A DNA stretch of 6,826 bases from JANNRA01 sp031401035 (lineage in GTDB: Bacteria; Desulfobacterota; Binatia; HRBIN30; CADEER01): NCBI GenBank assembly GCA_031401035.1, contig JANNRA010000121.1, positions 1-6,826 of the forward strand, in the 5' to 3' direction. Numbering within the stretch: the first letter of the stretch is position 1; each line of letters begins with the position of its first letter. Positions 6,652 to 6,826 of this stretch are shown piece by piece. Both the position numbers and the translations under genes were made by a program. The notes under the pieces are model-generated. The model saw nothing but the letters and a program-made list of their open reading frames with translations. It ran no database searches and was not told the DNA's origin.

Positions 6652-6735
6652 ATGTTCGACCTCATCTTCATCGGCACTACCATCGCCTTCTTCGCGCCCG
6701 CCTGGGCGTACGTCCGTGCCTGTGACCGCCTGTGA
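6652..6735 (+). CDS. 27-aa single-pass membrane peptide, kdp-leader-like
   Basis: The short frame reads MFDLIFIGTTIAFF then APAWAYVRACDRL: a hydrophobic helix (about residues 4-20) with a charged Arg/Asp/Arg tail. From memory, peptides with the same pattern (MxDLxFIxLTxxFF, AWAYVRxCDRL) lie directly upstream of kdpF/kdpA, the high-affinity K+ ATPase genes, in many GC-rich bacteria. If so, it is probably a small inner-membrane protein of unproven function, and kdpFABC may follow beyond the window. Pro16 in the middle of the helix is unusual. The ATG is preceded directly by GGGCAGG (6645-6651), with almost no spacing, so initiation looks weak. A longer frame upstream (open from 6265) overlaps the CoA-transferase and is not convincing. 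What follows is a large palindrome rather than kdpF, so the gene may be orphaned. The resemblance is by pattern only. Confidence 0.55.
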   Translation: MFDLIFIGTTIAFFAPAWAYVRACDRL

Positions 6736-6743
6736 TGTGGAGT

Positions 6744-6826
6744 GGGGCGCGTCCGCGGCGCGCTGGTGCGGCGGCGCGTCAGCGCCGCGCGCGCGGCGCG
6801 GCCACACAGCGGCGCGGACGCGCCCC
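6744..6826. repeat. Long GC-rich inverted repeat running to the right window edge
   Basis: The outer arms 6744-6757 and 6813-6826 are perfect 14-nt reverse complements. Pairing continues imperfectly inward with bulges. An inner perfect 7-bp stem, GCGGCGC (6771-6777) with GCGCCGC (6782-6788), closes a GTCA loop. The stretch is almost entirely G and C and has no T-run. It could be a dispersed palindrome, a bidirectional stop or a cruciform. The stem may extend past the window. Confidence 0.75.

Overview
This 6.8-kb window comes from a very GC-rich bacterial chromosome, by eye well above 65% G+C with strong third-position G/C bias. The gene set is house-keeping plus CoA-thioester catabolism, of the kind common in soil or sediment bacteria with large acyl-CoA repertoires (delta-proteobacterial lineages, Acidobacteria, Binatota-like groups). 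The sequence alone does not fix the phylum, and I saw no phage, transposase, CRISPR or rRNA/tRNA sequence.

Layout. 1-66 is a long perfect inverted repeat at the window edge. 91-843 (+) is a small alpha/beta hydrolase. It converges, 7 bp apart, on a minus-strand block read right to left: miaB (4156-2888), an acyl-CoA dehydrogenase of the long-chain/isovaleryl type (2820-1666), and a PECR/DECR-like short-chain dehydrogenase (1669-851) whose GTG start overlaps the dehydrogenase stop by 4 nt. A divergent region at 4157-4307 contains a perfect 27-bp-arm palindrome built from 8-mer CACGGAGR units. It separates miaB from a rightward cobalamin-binding-type periplasmic-binding-fold protein (4308-5225, TTG start, no signal peptide). 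A second, partly eroded copy of the same repeat in the opposite orientation (5232-5299) separates this gene from a CaiB/BaiF class III CoA-transferase (5318-6520). The last 306 bp hold two hairpins, a 27-codon single-pass membrane peptide resembling the short peptides that precede kdpFABC in many bacteria, and a very GC-rich long inverted repeat running to the window end.

How the genes may work together. The dehydrogenase and reductase are translationally coupled and probably act on successive acyl-CoA/enoyl-CoA intermediates. The CoA-transferase could activate the acid that feeds them, and the hydrolase may release or open an ester or lactone, but these two links are inference from proximity. 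MiaB is a general tRNA-modification enzyme and the B12-binding protein is probably a separate function. I do not see a clearly new multi-gene system. The features most worth a second look are the CACGGAGR palindromic repeat family sitting in the 5' regions of three genes, and the kdp-leader-like micro-ORF followed by a large palindrome.
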